A DNA stretch of 42,770 nt from a virus, in IMG/VR virus record IMGVR_UViG_3300013137_001104, positions 1 through 42,770 of that record; one strand, written 5' to 3'. The notes below the pieces were generated by a model that worked only from the letters and a program-made list of their open reading frames with translations, was not told where the DNA came from and did not search any database. Shown one piece after another: positions 23,417-30,354 of this stretch. A program made the position numbers and the translations under genes. Every line of letters begins with the position of its first letter. Position 1 is the first letter of the stretch.

Positions 23417-23579
23417 CTTTTTTCTCCTCCTTGCGGTTAAGCACGCGCCCGATATTGAGCACGCTCTTGTTGCCACAGATTGGACAAATGGGATAATGGA
23501 TATAAATAATGTTTTGTGGTTCTATGAATGAAAAAACTTCGTCGCAATCTGGGCATAAATAGGTATCGTTGCTCTTCAT
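23088..23579 (-). CDS. Zinc-ribbon protein with long out-of-frame overlap onto the transglycosylase gene
   Basis: A 163-codon ORF. The first 50 residues form a convincing zinc ribbon (YLCPDCDEVF, then HYPICPICGNKSVL: CxxC-n-CxxC) starting at ATG 23579 after an AAGAGGTGAGTC site. From about residue 55 the sequence turns low-complexity and glycine/serine/arginine-rich and runs antiphase over the signal-anchor and catalytic part of the transglycosylase. The N-terminal part is surely coding. The tail may be a passive extension that happens to lack stops. No function beyond probable metal binding. Confidence 0.6.
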   Translation of the reverse strand: MKSNDTYLCPDCDEVFSFIEPQNIIYIHYPICPICGNKSVLNIGRVLNRKEEKKDEGATRRVDSGGYVGGPLPTGRLDVDGPASDVKSVPDGEIRFVEGSGNQSGDRRSGGEDRRSDSNSEQTDKAVGVVSALFDVFGILVQQKRRIEQELSRVNANTSKGAL

Positions 23580-23597
23580 GACTCACCTCTTGGAATC

Positions 23598-23609
23598 ATC
23601 ATAGGTGAC
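23598..23609 (-). promoter_or_regulatory. Candidate phage promoter motif GTCACCTATGAT
   Basis: Minus-strand GTCACCTATGAT lies between the oxidoreductase stop and the zinc-ribbon ATG, 18 nt before the latter. It differs from GTGACCTATAAT at two positions and is a weaker member of the intergenic set. Confidence 0.3.
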
Positions 23610-23620
23610 CATTGGATCCA

Positions 23621-24421
23621 TTACAGCATTTCTTTCGGAATGCTTATCTTTTGTCCAATGCCACCGAACCTGTATCCGAACAGGTCACTATATCTATTCA
23701 GCACCCAGGTCAGATAGAATATGTCCTTGGGTCTGATTCCTTTCCCTTTCAGGATATCCTCATACATCCGATTGTAACAATCTTGCATATCAACCTGCAT
23801 GATGTCATAGCACCAGAGAGCACCATTGGGAGGCGCTCCGATTTCATCATACATGCCATGAATCTCTCTGACCTGCTTGCCCTCGGGAATGACCTCCCCT
23901 TCAAATGCGGCGCCAAGTTGTATTGCCAGATCGATGTAGTGAATAAAAAATTCGTAGATGTTACCGCCTGCTTTCCTTGGATCCCCTTTCCAAGATTGGA
24001 AAAATGTGTCGTTCCTTGCCATCACTGCCTTAACCAAATTGGCACGCTTTGGCAACTCCCGCATCCAACGAAGTTGCAGCACAACATTGATTCGATCATC
24101 ATCAATCAATTGTTCCCATGGCAGACAAAGAGGCTTTTCACAAATGATCTGTGGAATCTCTGTATTCAGAACCATCTTGATCTGTGATCTGTGCAAATAT
24201 GTGGGAGAGCAGATCACAACGTAATCAACATTCCTGATTGTCAATAGGTTTGGCAGGCGGGAAAGCAACAATACGTCAGATGGCACGGTAGCACTTAACA
24301 TCGACTTGGCGTCAGAGAACAAAGGATCATAAATCCACTTCAGTTCTCCCCCGACATGATTAATTGCCTCTTTATGTCTGGCAGAGATTGCGCCGTTGCC
24401 GATCATTCCAAATCTGGTCAT
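23621..24421 (-). CDS. Gfo/Idh/MocA oxidoreductase, WlbA/WbpB-like
   Basis: A 266-residue NAD-dependent oxidoreductase. The Rossmann start is RFGMIGNGAISARHKEAI. VDYVVICSPTYLHRSQIKMV and IICEKPLCLP carry the conserved EKP lysine motif. The C-terminal domain has SWKGDPRKAGGNIYEFFIHY-IDLAIQLG, corresponding to the WKGD...GG...HxxD segment of WlbA/WbpB enzymes that oxidise UDP-GlcNAc-uronate at C3. Family members are usually 310-320 residues, so this is a shortened form. With the downstream aminotransferase and acetyltransferase it forms a logical 3-oxidation, 3-amination, 3-acetylation series. It is the first sugar gene after terminase in transcription order. Confidence 0.88.
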   Translation of the reverse strand: MTRFGMIGNGAISARHKEAINHVGGELKWIYDPLFSDAKSMLSATVPSDVLLLSRLPNLLTIRNVDYVVICSPTYLHRSQIKMVLNTEIPQIICEKPLCLPWEQLIDDDRINVVLQLRWMRELPKRANLVKAVMARNDTFFQSWKGDPRKAGGNIYEFFIHYIDLAIQLGAAFEGEVIPEGKQVREIHGMYDEIGAPPNGALWCYDIMQVDMQDCYNRMYEDILKGKGIRPKDIFYLTWVLNRYSDLFGYRFGGIGQKISIPKEML

Positions 24422-24427
24422 ATACCC

Positions 24428-24607
24428 CTACTTTTCAATGTAGCCAATCAACTCACAAGGCTGATTACATTCGGAGCAGATGTAATAGTCATCTCCGGAT
24501 CCATCTGCATTTTCATTTCCAACAACTGCAACTGCCTCACAGCATTCGCTGATGAACTTGACCTTTGGAGGCAAAAGGTGCTTATGACCGTTTGTCATCT
24601 CTTTCAT
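24428..24607 (-). CDS. Small zinc-ribbon protein
   Basis: A 59-residue protein. ATG 24607 follows AAGGAGACGGTCG. Two cysteine pairs (SECCEA near residue 22 and YYICSECNQPC near residue 43) form a short zinc ribbon, with ADGSGDDYY between them. Small zinc ribbons like this are common beside terminase and late genes of phages and their role is unknown. A candidate promoter motif lies 23 nt upstream. Confidence 0.75.
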   Translation of the reverse strand: MKEMTNGHKHLLPPKVKFISECCEAVAVVGNENADGSGDDYYICSECNQPCELIGYIEK

Positions 24608-24629
24608 CGACCGTCTCCTTTTCACAACA

Positions 24630-24641
24630 ATTATAGCTCAC
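24630..24641 (-). promoter_or_regulatory. Candidate phage promoter motif GTGAGCTATAAT
   Basis: Minus-strand GTGAGCTATAAT sits in the gap after the large terminase stop, 22 nt before the zinc-ribbon ATG. Upstream a TTGTTA lies at about 18 nt spacing, a partial -35 match. It would drive the sugar/lysis block. Confidence 0.45.
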
Positions 24642-24665
24642 CATTCCAATTTGTAACAAAATATT

Positions 24666-26036
24666 TTATACTCCCCTTGTAACAACCATGCCTTGGTCGA
24701 CCTTTCTGACCGGGAACTTTTTCCAAATGTAATAACCAACTCCGTCTGACAAATGAGAGAGCTCTGGATTGATCTTTTTGTCAATCTCCCCAGATCCTCC
24801 CTTGACGCATTGAACACCTTCAAAATCCTTTACCATGTGGGGGGCTTTCTGAGGATCGATCATCATACGAACCTTTCCCCCCATGGTCCTCAGACGCGAA
24901 TTTACGGTGTTTACCCTATCTCTTTCGGAAGGATTGGCAGGCGGCACCTCGAAGGATACTCTATCGCCAAAGTGGTTGCGTAAGATTTTCTTTACAAGAT
25001 CCCAGTCAGATCCAAAAGTCGCAGAAGTCTTGCTCGCGCCACCGGTCGCATCACCATAACAAATGATCAATCCTTGATGATCACCCCAGTCCTTAATCAA
25101 TCGATTGCAGACCAAAGGAGTATTGGAATTCCGTGGGATGAAGACTTCCCCTATAACCCCGGTTACAGTTTCGCCAATTAACACCGCGCCGGTTTTCAAA
25201 TCACTCACTTGTTTTTCTTGTAGAACACCAGCGGTGCCGGGTGCGACGTTGAAGTCGAAGGTGAATATCAATGGTTGCTTTGGATCGTATGAGATTCTTG
25301 CATTGTGTGTCTGCTCAAGATATGGGTAATACGTACGACCTTCAAAATTGATGAATGATGCTTCGTATTCTTGTTGGTAGGTCAGTTCATCCAAGTCTTC
25401 CTTAGCCGCTTGTATTTCTGATTCCGGCAGGATGTCAGCACTGATCCACCAGAAATATCCCCACTCTCCAGATTTGTTTTCTTGTGCTTCCTTCGCCAGA
25501 TCATAATAGTGGTTGCGTCCTTCTGGAACTCCAATCAGATCACACCACCCTTTTCTATCTGATAACGCAGGACGAACATTCTTGCCCCAGGCATCTTTTT
25601 TCATATTGCCGAATTCATCAAGGATCCCTCCGTCCCAGCCGGTTCCTTCGATTCTCTCCGGTTTGTCCATCCCCAATACATGAATGGTTGATCCATTAAC
25701 TCCGTAAATCACAAGTTCTGATTCAGAAGGGGGCTTGATTTGGAACCACCTCGGGGTGAGTCTTTTCAAGTCATCCCAGTAAATACGTTTCGCCTGATCC
25801 CTTGTTGGTGCGGCTGCGAAGAATCTGGGGTCCTCAAACCGAGTCCCTTTCATCGCCTTCTTGACCAACTTACGTTTGGCCAATTCTGTTTTACCAGATC
25901 GCCTACCTGCAGGGTTTACATTGAAACGAGCTGGGTGATGCCATAAACGCAATTGCTCTGGATGATCTCTCAAAAGAGTCCATCTCGTTGTGAGGCAATC
26001 AGGAGTATCACGCTCTGGTTGTCTGTATATTTTCAT
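24666..26036 (-). CDS. terL: Terminase large subunit
   Basis: A 456-residue packaging motor. The ATPase has Walker A GRRSGKTE at residues 44-51, the coupling/adenine motif APTRDQAKRIYW near 75, and Walker B GGILDEFGN at 136-144 with E141 catalytic. The RuvC/RNase H-like nuclease has the three metal-binding aspartates D261 (FTFDFNVAPG), D329 (IICYGDATGG) and D431 (SHLSDGVGYYI). Both domains look intact. It cuts concatemeric DNA and pumps it through the portal. The small subunit lies about 600 nt upstream, separated by two small genes. The start is an ATG with only a weak GGAAG site; the frame extends 9 nt upstream to a TTG. Confidence 0.96.
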   Translation of the reverse strand: MKIYRQPERDTPDCLTTRWTLLRDHPEQLRLWHHPARFNVNPAGRRSGKTELAKRKLVKKAMKGTRFEDPRFFAAAPTRDQAKRIYWDDLKRLTPRWFQIKPPSESELVIYGVNGSTIHVLGMDKPERIEGTGWDGGILDEFGNMKKDAWGKNVRPALSDRKGWCDLIGVPEGRNHYYDLAKEAQENKSGEWGYFWWISADILPESEIQAAKEDLDELTYQQEYEASFINFEGRTYYPYLEQTHNARISYDPKQPLIFTFDFNVAPGTAGVLQEKQVSDLKTGAVLIGETVTGVIGEVFIPRNSNTPLVCNRLIKDWGDHQGLIICYGDATGGASKTSATFGSDWDLVKKILRNHFGDRVSFEVPPANPSERDRVNTVNSRLRTMGGKVRMMIDPQKAPHMVKDFEGVQCVKGGSGEIDKKINPELSHLSDGVGYYIWKKFPVRKVDQGMVVTRGV

Positions 26037-26069
26037 CGCTTCCAATTCTTTCCAAAACTATCCAAGTAC

Positions 26070-26411
26070 CTATGAGCATTTTCCAGTGCGATTCTTTCTT
26101 GCAGCATATATTCTTGACCCCACGTACCAGATATTGCGCTTCATGACCCGATGGTATACCCTGTATTCCCCTGGCAACTTCTCATAACCCTGCAGCCGAT
26201 TGGACCATGTCATCCAAAGGTCCCATTCGCCATAATCATCACCGCAGAGCGCAGAGAGTCCCCATGCCTTTGATGGAGATGTTGAGAAAGCAACATATGG
26301 AGGCCTCCAAAGTCCATCCCGGGATTTCTTTCCAGGGCACAATCCATATTTCCTTATTCCCTTGCGCCTTGTTGCAAGAGACCAATGAAACAGCAAAAAA
26401 GGTTGTGCCAT
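26070..26411 (-). CDS. Conserved phage protein between terminase genes, possibly ART-like
   Basis: A 113-residue protein starting MAQPFLLFHWSLATRRKGIR. The pattern HWSxxxRRxxIxxxGLxP, then SRDGLWRPPYVAFSTSPSKA-W and EWDLWMTWSNR, is one I recall in conserved phage proteins beside terminase. The H-n-R-xxx-I-xxx-GL arrangement is reminiscent of ADP-ribosyltransferase/RNA phosphotransferase folds, but this is only an impression. Its ATG overlaps the upstream TAA (TAATG), and GAGGG lies upstream. Rich in tryptophan and arginine, no membrane segment. Confidence 0.72.
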   Translation of the reverse strand: MAQPFLLFHWSLATRRKGIRKYGLCPGKKSRDGLWRPPYVAFSTSPSKAWGLSALCGDDYGEWDLWMTWSNRLQGYEKLPGEYRVYHRVMKRNIWYVGSRIYAARKNRTGKCS

Positions 26412-26650
26412 TAGTTTGCCCTCTCAGTCCACTTTGTAAAAATCCTTCGCAGCGCATAAGAACGGACCAAAGAAACAACGGTCAATGCAACACTGAGTTC
26501 GACATTGTGCTGTAAGGATACCTGGACATCAATCGCCTTGAGGAAATAGATTTGTGCGAGTAGCGCTATTGCGTAACCAACAATGATATTTGTAACGGAT
26601 TCAATCAATGAGTGTCTCTTAGTTTGCACCTGTGCCTCCTGTACATTCAT
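26411..26650 (-). CDS. Small membrane protein, DUF7220-like
   Basis: A 79-residue protein with two hydrophobic stretches (NIIVGYAIALLAQIYFL and VELSVALTVVSLVRSYAL) and the C-terminal motif SLVRSYALRRIFTKW. The start (RHSLIESVTNIIVGYAIALL) and that ending match the DUF7220 family of phage two-TM proteins. Function is unknown; holin-like behaviour has been a guess from topology. It overlaps the small terminase gene by 32 nt and the next gene by 1 nt, so it is co-translated within the packaging module. Confidence 0.8.
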   Translation of the reverse strand: MNVQEAQVQTKRHSLIESVTNIIVGYAIALLAQIYFLKAIDVQVSLQHNVELSVALTVVSLVRSYALRRIFTKWTERAN

Positions 26651-27251
26651 TCATCTGACCAACCGCCCTTTGTATCTTCTTTGCAATCTCCATCGGATCA
26701 ATCTGGGTGTTGTTATTCTCCCAAAACATGCCAAGGTGTTTTCCAAGATCAACCAGGCATGCTCTCTTATCAGAAGACGACGGTGTCTTGAACTCCAGAT
26801 CAATTCCTCCAAACTGTTTAGGTATAACCTTGATCGCTGAAATGATTGCTGTTTGCTCTCTGGTGAGTTCGCCGAATGGCTTCAATTGGAAGGTGTGTCC
26901 ATCCCATGTTGAGATGTCCCGAATGTTACAAAAAGCAAGTAGAGCCAGCTCCTTCAGCACCATATCTTGACTTATTTCAACCCTTTGTGACCGTGATGCT
27001 TCTGCATCAGCTATCATCTTTTGGATCTTTGGTTGGTTTAATAGCTTGATGGCATTAACTCCATCGGATTGATCATTCCCATTTCCGTAACCAGCTCTCT
27101 GATATGCTCTGGTTGCATTGAGGTCTACCAAATACTCTTCCACAAATCTCTTTGATAGTTTGTATTTCCTATGGGAACGTTCATCGATGACGTTACATGG
27201 CCCTTTGGGTCTCCCCCTCTTTTTCTTTTCGACAGGACGATAAATTTTCAT
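26619..27251 (-). CDS. terS: Terminase small subunit
   Basis: A 210-residue DNA-recognition subunit. A basic N-terminus with an AT-hook-like KKKRGRPKGP (residues 9-18) precedes the helix-turn-helix core FVEEYLVDLNATRAYQRAGY, the characteristic phrase of Terminase_2 proteins. NAIKLLNQPKIQKMIADAEA and ISQDMVLKELALLAFCNIRD follow, then the oligomerisation region with the LVDLGKHLGMF helix. It recognises the packaging site and regulates the large subunit. Position just upstream of the large subunit supports it. The C-terminal TerL-binding tail is short and glycine-ended. Confidence 0.92.
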   Translation of the reverse strand: MKIYRPVEKKKRGRPKGPCNVIDERSHRKYKLSKRFVEEYLVDLNATRAYQRAGYGNGNDQSDGVNAIKLLNQPKIQKMIADAEASRSQRVEISQDMVLKELALLAFCNIRDISTWDGHTFQLKPFGELTREQTAIISAIKVIPKQFGGIDLEFKTPSSSDKRACLVDLGKHLGMFWENNNTQIDPMEIAKKIQRAVGQMNECTGGTGAN

Positions 27252-27293
27252 GTCCTGATTTATAGTCTGTTTACTGTTTCAGAAAAAGATATT

Positions 27294-27860
27294 TTATCTG
27301 TTTGTGATCAATTTATGGTAAATCTCTCTTGCAATTCCTGCATCGTATAGGGCATTGTGTTGCTTGGATTCATCTATTGGTATTTTCAGATATTCGGCAA
27401 CAGTGCCCAATTTGAAGTTACGTAACTCTTTTCTTTCTTCCATTGCGTAGAATGCTGCAACGTTCATCATACAAATCCAGGGGTGCCAGAACCAGCTCCC
27501 GAAGTAGTCGTCGTCGTTTCTTTCAAACCACCTACGGAGGAACGCCTGATCGAATTCAGCCCCGAAGTTGACGGCGGTGAACTTATCTTTCTTATCGTAT
27601 TTGTCTACGTATTTACTCAACAACTCGATGAACTTGTCGTAGGTTTCTCCTGGGTCTGGGAGTTTTCCGAGTTTCTCCAGAGTGATCCCAGTCTTCTCCA
27701 TACATTGATCTTGGAACAGATTTTGTTCGAATATATCACACTCGAACAGGAATTCCTCTGATCTTTTCCCGCACTCAATGATCCCGCCAATCTGCCAGAT
27801 CCCACATTTATCGGTATCAATCCCTGTCGTCTCGGTATCCAAAAAAATCAATTTCAGCAT
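27294..27860 (-). CDS. DnaQ-like 3'-5' exonuclease (DEDDh)
   Basis: A 188-residue exonuclease. Motif I is IFLDTETTGID (D8, E10), motif II region is NFGAEFDQAFLRRW, and motif III is KQHNALYDAGIAREI with the catalytic His and Asp of the DEDDh group. The length corresponds to a bare exonuclease domain like the Pol III epsilon N-terminus. Because the phage polymerase is a Pol III alpha without an exonuclease domain of its own, this enzyme is the natural proofreading partner, by inference. It may equally act in DNA degradation. It is the last replication-type gene before the terminase module. Confidence 0.9.
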   Translation of the reverse strand: MLKLIFLDTETTGIDTDKCGIWQIGGIIECGKRSEEFLFECDIFEQNLFQDQCMEKTGITLEKLGKLPDPGETYDKFIELLSKYVDKYDKKDKFTAVNFGAEFDQAFLRRWFERNDDDYFGSWFWHPWICMMNVAAFYAMEERKELRNFKLGTVAEYLKIPIDESKQHNALYDAGIAREIYHKLITNR

Positions 27861-27884
27861 TTGTTACTCCTCCCTCTTTCATTC

Positions 27885-28364
27885 CTATATTGATACCCGA
27901 TCCAATGTTGTGATGATGATTCTGCAATTGTCACAAAGGTGGTAGTAATCGGGAGTCCCACCGAGTCCCTTGAAGACCTCTGATTTGAAGACCCTTTCAC
28001 ATCTCAAACAAATGACCTCTACATAATTCTTTTCTTTTTTCTTGTATCCTTCCGCTCTCTTGATAACCGGTCGGCCAAGCGTGGCGCTGGTCTCGCCGCC
28101 GAATTTCCTCCTACAAATTATACACCAGTCAGGATGTTCTGCTTTGGCATGAAAACACGTGATTGATTTTGTCGTATTGCATTTGGTGCAACGCTTCTTT
28201 CGTCCGTAAAAACTGATGCGAAGGATATTTCTGCGGATGGTATAAATATCCGCGATCTTCATTTGTAAGATGTCTGCAATATCTTGATCTGTTTTTTCCT
28301 CCGCAACCAACAATCTTACGGAATCAAGCACCTCTTGCGATACGTCTTTTCGTTGTAGGGGCAT
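27885..28364 (-). CDS. Helix-turn-helix protein with two zinc-binding motifs
   Basis: A 159-residue protein. ATG 28364 follows GGGAG; an in-frame extension would lie inside the Rad50-like gene. Residues 5-45 contain a helix-turn-helix (VRLLVAEEKTDQDIADILQM, KIADIYTIRRNILRI). Two cysteine clusters follow: RCTKCNTTKSITCF with WCIICRRKFG, and ICLRCERVFKSEV with HLCDNCR. HTH plus zinc ribbons suggests a DNA-binding regulator or a late transcription factor. An HNH-type nuclease is less likely because no HNH residues are seen. It sits between recombination and terminase genes. Confidence 0.75.
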   Translation of the reverse strand: MPLQRKDVSQEVLDSVRLLVAEEKTDQDIADILQMKIADIYTIRRNILRISFYGRKKRCTKCNTTKSITCFHAKAEHPDWCIICRRKFGGETSATLGRPVIKRAEGYKKKEKNYVEVICLRCERVFKSEVFKGLGGTPDYYHLCDNCRIIITTLDRVSI

Positions 28365-29010
28365 TAGCCGGATCTCCCTTGGCAAGTTCAGCATGAGATT
28401 TGTTGCCATCATGTGTAATATAATAGGCCCTGTCGGCAATTTCTATCAATTCGTCCTCATGTGTAATGACAATAAGTTGGAAGTCCAATTTGTGACTGAT
28501 CTCTTTCAGAATCTGTCCAGCCAATGTAACAAGCTTTCCAAGATTTTTCATTGGCTCGTCCAGCACGATGACATTTCTTGATCTTGGTTTCTCCAAACTC
28601 CATAGAACCACTCTAAGCGCGAAAGATATGATGTCGACGATCCCACCTCCCATATCTTCGGCGGGATCAAATACTCTATTCCTGCCATTGACCACCTCTC
28701 TGATCTCTGGCTGGCACTCCATTTTATTTCTCTTGCGCTCGAATTCAAGAACAAATTGAAACGGCCGATCAAATACAGATCGGATCGCCATGGTTACGAG
28801 ATTCTCGACCTTCTCCTTGAATCTCTTCTGAGTGATCGTTGCAACCTCGGTCAAGATCCATCGGGCTTTGATTTTCTTCTCAACAAGTTCTTTCTCTGCG
28901 AGGATCTGTCCAACGGTCTGATCGATCTTCTCTTCCAGTAACCGATGGCGTGCCTTGGCCTCAGCAAACCCTTGGGTGATTTCTGTGATCGTCATCTGTG
29001 CGTATGGCAT
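28324..29010 (-). CDS. C-terminal half of a split Rad50/SbcC-type ATPase
   Basis: A 228-residue protein. Residues 5-75 are a short coiled coil (EKIDQTVGQILAEKELVEKK). The ABC signature is GGGIVDIISFALR (121-133), Walker B is VIVLDEP (D151, E152), and the H-loop is VITHEDEL (H184). There is no Walker A, which is on the separate gene at 30351-31583. ATG 29010 is chosen because AAAGGA lies 7 nt upstream. Together the two halves should rebuild one ATP-binding head of the Mre11-Rad50 (SbcCD, T4 gp46/47) complex that processes DNA ends. The C-terminus is basic. Confidence 0.9.
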   Translation of the reverse strand: MPYAQMTITEITQGFAEAKARHRLLEEKIDQTVGQILAEKELVEKKIKARWILTEVATITQKRFKEKVENLVTMAIRSVFDRPFQFVLEFERKRNKMECQPEIREVVNGRNRVFDPAEDMGGGIVDIISFALRVVLWSLEKPRSRNVIVLDEPMKNLGKLVTLAGQILKEISHKLDFQLIVITHEDELIEIADRAYYITHDGNKSHAELAKGDPANAPTTKRRIARGA

Positions 29011-29014
29011 TTTA

Positions 29015-29269
29015 TTATCCTTTGTAGCCGGCGAGTTTCTCTTGTGCGATCTTGAGTAACTCCTCTCGCCTCTCTTGTTTGGCCTCAATATCCATGCCCA
29101 GCCCTTCCAGTTTATCATACGCTTCATCAAGAGTCTTGACGGAAAAATCTTTCTTGATCCGCTCCAAGATCGAATTCCGTTCCCCCTCTTTTACCGCGAC
29201 ATCCCTTTTCAGATCCTCAATTTTCTTTTTGAGTTCTGTCAAGGTCGTCTGTTCATCTTGCTTGGCCAT
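29015..29269 (-). CDS. Small coiled-coil protein in the Mre11-Rad50 cluster
   Basis: An 84-residue protein, almost entirely heptad-patterned (TLTELKKKIEDLKRDVAVKE, IKKDFSVKTLDEAYDKLEGL). AGGAGGACAGA precedes the ATG. It ends 4 nt before the Rad50 C-half ATG, so it may belong physically with it, for instance as a detached piece of the Rad50 coiled coil returning from the hook. This is inference from location and heptads; no motif is seen. Confidence 0.78.
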   Translation of the reverse strand: MAKQDEQTTLTELKKKIEDLKRDVAVKEGERNSILERIKKDFSVKTLDEAYDKLEGLGMDIEAKQERREELLKIAQEKLAGYKG

Positions 29270-29278
29270 TCTGTCCTC

Positions 29279-29431
29279 CTATTTCCATTTGTTGATGATT
29301 CTCGCCGGTTTCTTTCCATTCTTCTCCAACCGGGTCATCGTTGCATTCAGGTCTTTTTCATCGCGAACATATGCGAGTTCTTTGTTGCGTGAATCCAGGA
29401 TCACTTTGTAAGGCACTTTCTTCCTGCTCAC
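29279..29431 (-). CDS. Small basic protein (50 aa), GTG start
   Basis: A 50-residue protein, MSRKKVPYKVILDSRNKELA at the start and KKPARIINKWK at the end. It starts at a GTG that overlaps the TGA of the Mre11-like gene (GTGA) with GGAGG 4 nt upstream, and its TAG stop lies inside the ribosome site of the next gene. This tight coupling supports it as a real gene despite its size. Highly basic and probably binds nucleic acid or the complex; no family recognised. Confidence 0.7.
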   Translation of the reverse strand: MSRKKVPYKVILDSRNKELAYVRDEKDLNATMTRLEKNGKKPARIINKWK

Positions 29432-30354
29432 AACCCCTCCCTTTTCGTGCCGATATACCTGGCAAGCACATCCATCACGGATTTGTCGACATTGTTTTCT
29501 TTTGTGAATTTGAGAAGATTTTCAACAAAGGAGACGCCAAGGTTTTCATCCTTGCCGGATTTGATCGAGTCAACAAATTCATCCAGCAAGCCCTCTGCCT
29601 CTGTCTTGCGTTCGATATGATCACGAGAGAGAATCTTGGTTGCCTCGGTATGGGGGATCTCAATATACCGACTTTTCTTTCTGTCATCGGTATCGAGCAG
29701 ATATACAGACGGTTTATGTTGGAGGTTATATTCCGTTGCCTCTTTTCTCAACATCGGGCCGACATTGATCAACTGCCGATGCGTCTTTGGATCATATACA
29801 TCAAAAGTCCGATGAATGTCCCCAACCAAAATGAAATCATACCCAGGGTGATCATACAAATATTTGTCGGCGGCAGTAAATTGATGACCAGGCCAAAGAG
29901 CGGCGTCAGATATACCCGCATGGATAATCCCCACGGTAAAGCACGAACGCTCAATCTGCGCCAGTTCTTGCCCGAAATTCGCGCCAAATAGATCAATGCC
30001 TTGGACTCGGATTGGCTTTTCAGGATTCAATGCGATAACCAAACCCACCTTTTCCAAGATACCCAGCGTTGTTCGCTCTCTGGTTTCATCGGAATACATG
30101 TAGTCATCATGCTGCCCCCGCACTCCATAAATCTTGACTCCGTATTTCTTGAGCAGATCAATCACCACGGGAAGGAGCATCCAGCTGCGGGGCTTGTTGA
30201 ACATATCACCAGCCTGCAAGATCGCCGCATCCTCTTTTCGTGCCAAGCCCAAAATGAATTCAAACTTAGCGAACTGAACATCAACCAAATTATCCAATCT
30301 TGCTTCTGGATTCTCGGTCAACAAATGCATATCGCTCACGGCAATGAATTTCAC
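29428..30354 (-). CDS. Mre11/SbcD-like nuclease (T4 gp47-like)
   Basis: A 308-residue metallophosphoesterase. Motifs in order are AVSDMHLL (D-x-H), ILQAGDMFN (GD), YGVRGQHDDY (GNHD variant with glutamine), IIHAGIS (H), and LVGDIHRTFDV (GD-x-H), all the metal ligands of Mre11/SbcD. A C-terminal helical part (FVENLLKFTKENNVDKSVMD) is the likely Rad50-binding region. It has 3'-5' exo- and endonuclease activity controlled by the Rad50 ATPase. Its gene lies between the two halves of the split Rad50 and overlaps the N-half stop (ATGA). Confidence 0.93.
   Translation of the reverse strand: MKFIAVSDMHLLTENPEARLDNLVDVQFAKFEFILGLARKEDAAILQAGDMFNKPRSWMLLPVVIDLLKKYGVKIYGVRGQHDDYMYSDETRERTTLGILEKVGLVIALNPEKPIRVQGIDLFGANFGQELAQIERSCFTVGIIHAGISDAALWPGHQFTAADKYLYDHPGYDFILVGDIHRTFDVYDPKTHRQLINVGPMLRKEATEYNLQHKPSVYLLDTDDRKKSRYIEIPHTEATKILSRDHIERKTEAEGLLDEFVDSIKSGKDENLGVSFVENLLKFTKENNVDKSVMDVLARYIGTKREGL

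Noticed and set aside
27262-27292. AGATAAAATATCT followed by TTTTT on the minus strand after the DnaQ-like gene, terminator-like.
   Set aside because: Only a 5-bp A/T stem; too weak to call.
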